From the NCBI GenBank assembly GCA_023818995.1, contig JAMWDA010000061.1, positions 1 through 8,940 on the forward strand: a stretch of DNA of 8,940 nucleotides. The letters run 5' to 3'. Under the pieces are notes generated by a model. That model searched no databases, had not been told where the DNA came from, and was given only the letters and a program-made list of their open reading frames with translations. Positions 6,375-8,940 of this stretch are shown here, piece after piece (positions within the stretch are counted from its first letter, which is position 1; each line of letters opens with the position of its first letter). The stretch comes from Candidatus Omnitrophota bacterium. GTDB lineage: Bacteria; Omnitrophota; Gorgyraeia; Duberdicusellales; 4484-171. The position numbers and the translations under genes were made by a program.

Positions 6375-7373
6375 TTACCTCCTTGTATAACCGCTAAATA
6401 TTAAAATTTTTTCAATAATATCCTCGTAAGTATAACCTTTATGATAGGCTTGCTTCATTAAACCACTATCTTTATTAATATCGGGATTGGGATTAATATC
6501 TAAAACAAATAGCTTACCATCCTTTTCCCGTAAATCTATTCTAAAGTAACTCCTACATCCTAAAATCTTACCTGTTCTTGAAGAAATATTCAATATCTTT
6601 TTCTTTAAATCTTCATCTATATTATCATTACAGGAGGGTATTAAGACTTTGTATTCCTCACTATCTTCCTCCCATTTAGAATTATAAGTTAAAAAAGGAG
6701 GAAAATCTTTATATTTAGAATAATCCATAACGGAAATCCCTAATAACTCGTAAGGGTAATCCCCTAAAAATCCTACGTTATATTCTTTACCGGAAATAAA
6801 CTCCTCTACAATTAAGCCTTGGGGATGCTCTATAAGTTTTCTTACCAATACTTTTTCTAAGGATTTCTTATCTCCAACCAGAGAGTATTTATCTATACCT
6901 ATACTAGCATCATCAAAACAAGGTTTAATAAAAACAGGAAATAGTAAATTTTTAAAGGATATATCTTTTATCTCTCTTGCAAAAAGACCATTAGGGGTAG
7001 GAATACCTTCTTTTTTCAAAACCTCTTTTACCTTTGCTTTATTTAAACAAGTTTTTAAAGTATAGTAATTATTACCTGTAAAAGGTATACCTAATTCTTC
7101 CAATATCTCCACGAATTCTGCTTCTTTATAAGAATCACCGCTAAAACCTTCAAAAAGGTTAAATATACAGGCGGGTTCTTTATTAAGAATTTTTTTCTTT
7201 AAATTATCCCTATTTTCGAAATCTTTTCTATTTAATATTATTTCTGTAAATTTTAAATTCTTTTTTAAAAGAACCTCTTCTAAAGACCTCTTACACTGCC
7301 AAGCTCCTTTTACATCCTTCTTTTCCCTTTCCTCCCCACTTATAACAATAAGTAAAACTCTATTAGAACTCAC
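6375..7373 (-). CDS. ATP-grasp ligase, D-Ala-D-Ala-ligase-like, NPNPD variant (second of a pair)
   Basis: A 332-residue ATP-grasp protein, expected to activate a carboxylate as acyl phosphate and join it to an amine; cytosolic. In order: an N-terminal domain containing FNLFEG (71-76) and LGIPFTGNN (94-102), equivalent to the HGxxGEDG/IPYTG region of Ddl; FPVFIKPCFDDASIGI (145-160), with K150 at the ATP-grasp lysine position; LIVEEFISGKEYNVGFLG (187-204), with the adenine-contact EE; FRID (277-280) and LDINPNPDI (291-299), whose D292 and N294 are the expected Mg2+ ligands. True Ddl has EVNTxPG, so NPNPDI marks a different subfamily, and the GGxSxERxVS N-terminus of Ddl is absent. Substrates are unknown; D-Ala-D-Ala is not assumed. 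The start is GTG at 7371-7373, overlapping the upstream stop as GTGA; no useful internal ATG exists. Confidence 0.85.
   Translation of the reverse strand: MSSNRVLLIVISGEEREKKDVKGAWQCKRSLEEVLLKKNLKFTEIILNRKDFENRDNLKKKILNKEPACIFNLFEGFSGDSYKEAEFVEILEELGIPFTGNNYYTLKTCLNKAKVKEVLKKEGIPTPNGLFAREIKDISFKNLLFPVFIKPCFDDASIGIDKYSLVGDKKSLEKVLVRKLIEHPQGLIVEEFISGKEYNVGFLGDYPYELLGISVMDYSKYKDFPPFLTYNSKWEEDSEEYKVLIPSCNDNIDEDLKKKILNISSRTGKILGCRSYFRIDLREKDGKLFVLDINPNPDINKDSGLMKQAYHKGYTYEDIIEKILIFSGYTRR
6377..6384 (-). promoter_or_regulatory. malQ Shine-Dalgarno built into the end of the upstream ligase gene
   Basis: AAGGAGGT on the minus strand, 7 nt before the malQ ATG at 6369. Its two AGG triplets are the last two (Arg-Arg) codons of the upstream ATP-grasp gene and the T begins that gene's TAA. 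Confidence 0.85.
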
Positions 7374-8398
7374 TTTCTCTTAATTAATTTTATCTTGAAT
7401 CCGTAACGCAAGAAAGCCTCTTCTAAGATGACTTTTATCAATCCACTATAACTTCCCCCCTTTAATTTATAAAGAATGGGTAAATCACTATATAAAGGAG
7501 ATAGCCCTGGTAAAGGATTAATATCTATTATTTTAGGTAAACCATTACTGTCTAAACGCATATCTATACGAGCGATATCGCGCAATTCTAAAATCCGAAA
7601 AGCTTCTAAAGCATACTTTTCTAAGTTTTTTCGTATATCAAAAGGTATTTTATCTTCTGGTTCGTATCTAACATTTTTTTGCCATTCCCTTTTAACTTCT
7701 AAAGAATAAATAAAAAATTTTGATAACTGTCTCCGATAGGAAATTTTCATCATCCCTAATATTCTAATTCTCTCTCCATTACCCAAAACACCAACAGTAA
7801 ACTCATCGCCGGGTAAGAATTCCTCTACCAAAGCAGGTTGAGAGTAACGAGAAGTTATAAATCTTATTCGTTTTTTCAGCTGTTTTAAATCACTTACTAT
7901 CGAATTTAAAAATATACCTTTAGAAGAACCTTCCCAACGAGGTTTTACAATAAAATAATCTATATTTTTAAATATGTGTTTTAAAAAAGATATTTCCTCG
8001 GAATTTTTCACCATAAACATAAAAGGGACAGGCACACCTTTAGCATTAAGGATAATATTCGTAAGATACTTATCTAAGGTTATACCTAAGGATATAGGGT
8101 CTGAACCAGAATAGGGTATATTTAAACTTTCTAAGATAGAAGGGATCTCTGACTCCCGTGATCTTGTATTACTTCTACCTTCGGCAATATTTAAAACAAA
8201 ATCAGGTTTACTTTTAAGAAGGTCCTTAAGGAAGGCGTCTCTCTGCTCAAGAAGAATAACTTTAAAGCCATAACTTTCTATCTCAGCTTTTAATGCTTCT
8301 ACTGTTTCAATCTCATCGTATTCTTCTTGACGGTCATCAGATAATTTTTCCCTCTTTAAATTAAAAGTAATCCCAATGGTGCGAATACACTTTTTCAT
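7370..8398 (-). CDS. ATP-grasp ligase, D-Ala-D-Ala-ligase-like (first of a pair, next to kamA)
   Basis: A 342-residue ATP-grasp protein, probably an ATP-dependent carboxylate-amine ligase; cytosolic. Seen: N-terminal TIGITFNLKREKL, then an acidic segment EEYDEIETVEALKAEIESYG (25-44) in place of the GGxSxERxVS catalytic loop of Ddl; LNIAEG (69-74); LNIPYSGSDP (92-101); VKPRWEGSSKGI (151-162), matching the VKPxxxGSSxG of Ddl with K152; ALVEEFLPGDEFTVGVLG (189-206); ARID (276-279) and IDINPLPGLSP (291-301), with Mg2+ ligands D292 and N294. It is closer to Ddl than the following gene but still not a standard Ddl. A stretched Shine-Dalgarno, AAGAGGT at 8410-8416, lies 11 nt before the ATG. It begins 19 bp after the kamA stop and overlaps the next ligase by 4 bp, so the three were probably selected as a unit. 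The amine or acid may be the KamA product (inference). Confidence 0.87.
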   Translation of the reverse strand: MKKCIRTIGITFNLKREKLSDDRQEEYDEIETVEALKAEIESYGFKVILLEQRDAFLKDLLKSKPDFVLNIAEGRSNTRSRESEIPSILESLNIPYSGSDPISLGITLDKYLTNIILNAKGVPVPFMFMVKNSEEISFLKHIFKNIDYFIVKPRWEGSSKGIFLNSIVSDLKQLKKRIRFITSRYSQPALVEEFLPGDEFTVGVLGNGERIRILGMMKISYRRQLSKFFIYSLEVKREWQKNVRYEPEDKIPFDIRKNLEKYALEAFRILELRDIARIDMRLDSNGLPKIIDINPLPGLSPLYSDLPILYKLKGGSYSGLIKVILEEAFLRYGFKIKLIKRK

Positions 8399-8417
8399 AG
8401 AAGATATAAACCTCTTA

Positions 8418-8940
8418 TCAACTAATACAATCAGGGTAAAAGAACTCTTCGTTATTGTAATTTCTCAATACTATACCCTCATTAGAAGTAGAAACAAGAT
8501 AATTAGGAGAAAGGGGAACCTTACCTTTACCATCTATGCCATCAACTACAAATGTAGGGATACACATTCCACTAGTATGACCTCTCATCTTCTCTATTAT
8601 CTCTACCCCTTTCCATACAGAAGTTCGGAAGTGAGTTGCTCCTACCACAGGGTCGCATTGAAAAAGATAGTATGGTCTTACTCTTATCTTCTGAAGTTTA
8701 TGACACAACTCTATCATTATTTCGGGAGAATCGTTTACTCCCTTAAGGAGAACTGATTGATTACTTATGGGGATACCTTGTTTCTGTAGCCTTTTACAAA
8801 CATTAGCAGACTGAGAGGTAACTTCTCTGGGATGATTAAACTGAACATTAATCCAAAGATTATCGTACTTACCCAAAGTAACACATAGATTGGGATCTAT
8901 ACGTTGAGGAAAAACTACCGGCGCTCTGGCCCCTATACGA
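8418..8940 (-). CDS. kamA: Lysine 2,3-aminomutase family radical SAM enzyme, C-terminal 173 residues (partial, continues past right edge)
   Basis: KamA-type enzymes use a [4Fe-4S] cluster, S-adenosylmethionine and PLP to move the alpha-amino group of L-lysine to the beta carbon, giving L-beta-lysine. The frame is open to base 8940 and begins RIGARAPVVFPQRIDP, the RIGTRxPVVxPQRI signature. Also seen are WINVQFNHPRE, SVLLKGVND, PYYLFQCDPVVGATHFRT, KMRGHTSG and FVVDGIDGKGKVP. By alignment from memory with the clostridial enzyme, the QCD aspartate (codon 8652-8654) and VVD aspartate (8541-8543) hold the lysine side-chain amine, and the lysine of GKGKVP (8520-8522) binds PLP; all are present. The CxxxCxxC cluster site would lie upstream, outside the window. 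The protein stops soon after NEEFFYPDCIS and lacks the Cys-rich zinc tail of clostridial KamA. It leads into two ATP-grasp ligases 19 bp on. EpmB (EF-P lysine aminomutase) is a possible alternative but less similar in GKGKVP. Confidence 0.93.
   Translation of the reverse strand, partial: RIGARAPVVFPQRIDPNLCVTLGKYDNLWINVQFNHPREVTSQSANVCKRLQKQGIPISNQSVLLKGVNDSPEIMIELCHKLQKIRVRPYYLFQCDPVVGATHFRTSVWKGVEIIEKMRGHTSGMCIPTFVVDGIDGKGKVPLSPNYLVSTSNEGIVLRNYNNEEFFYPDCIS

Noticed and set aside
7476..7709. 77-codon plus-strand open frame inside the first ATP-grasp gene
   Set aside because: Low-complexity antisense shadow of the conserved DINPLPGL and ARID region; no start signal.
6375..8398. Reading the two ATP-grasp genes as cell-wall D-Ala-D-Ala ligases
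   Set aside because: They lack the GGxSxERxVS loop and EVNTxPG motif, occur as a pair, and sit beside kamA rather than mur genes.
8376..8756. 126-codon plus-strand open frame opposite kamA and the ligase start
   Set aside because: It lies antisense to well-recognised KamA coding sequence, has no Shine-Dalgarno and no recognisable product.
8418..8876. TTG at 8874-8876 as the start of the kamA fragment
   Set aside because: The frame continues upstream with conserved RIGARAPVVFPQRI, so this is an internal leucine codon of a gene cut by the window edge.

Overview
AT-rich (about one third G+C by eye), very compact bacterial DNA with almost no intergenic space, most genes on the minus strand and tight operon-like junctions (ATGA and GTGA overlaps, gaps of 1-19 bp). 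The bacterial type is clear from the tRNA-Pro with C1-G72, strong AGGAGG Shine-Dalgarno sites, TATAAT promoters, a PilZ protein and GH77 MalQ. The gene mix (TMTC-like membrane protein with TPR tail, paired Ddl-like ATP-grasp ligases beside KamA) recalls little-studied lineages such as Omnitrophota. That placement is only an impression; nothing in the window fixes the taxonomy.

Layout, left to right. (1) Positions 1-1974, minus strand: pilZ, then homoserine dehydrogenase (hom), then threonine synthase (thrC, cut by the left edge), a tightly packed threonine-biosynthesis unit led by a c-di-GMP-receptor-type protein. (2) 2048-2157: tRNA-Pro(GGG) on the minus strand behind an exact extended -10 promoter, just upstream of pilZ and possibly co-transcribed with it. 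(3) 2165-2842, minus: endonuclease V (nfi). (4) 2892-4865, plus: the only plus-strand gene, a polytopic GT-C/TMTC-like protein with seven TPR-like repeats; its extended -10 lies 7 bp from the preferred ATG, so its mRNA may be leaderless. (5) 4867-8940, minus: an apparent operon running kamA (cut by the right edge), Ddl-like ATP-grasp ligase, second Ddl-like ATP-grasp ligase, malQ.

The most interesting region is the right-hand operon. A lysine-2,3-aminomutase-type radical SAM enzyme, whose visible part retains the aspartates and PLP lysine expected for lysine, is followed by two divergent carboxylate-amine ligases. An economical hypothesis is that beta-lysine (or a related beta-amino acid) is made and then ligated in one or two ATP-dependent steps into a small peptide or conjugate. 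No acyl acceptor, transporter or acetyltransferase is visible here, so product and purpose are unknown. No mobile elements, CRISPR arrays or rRNA genes were seen, and no gene-free stretch exceeds 300 bases.
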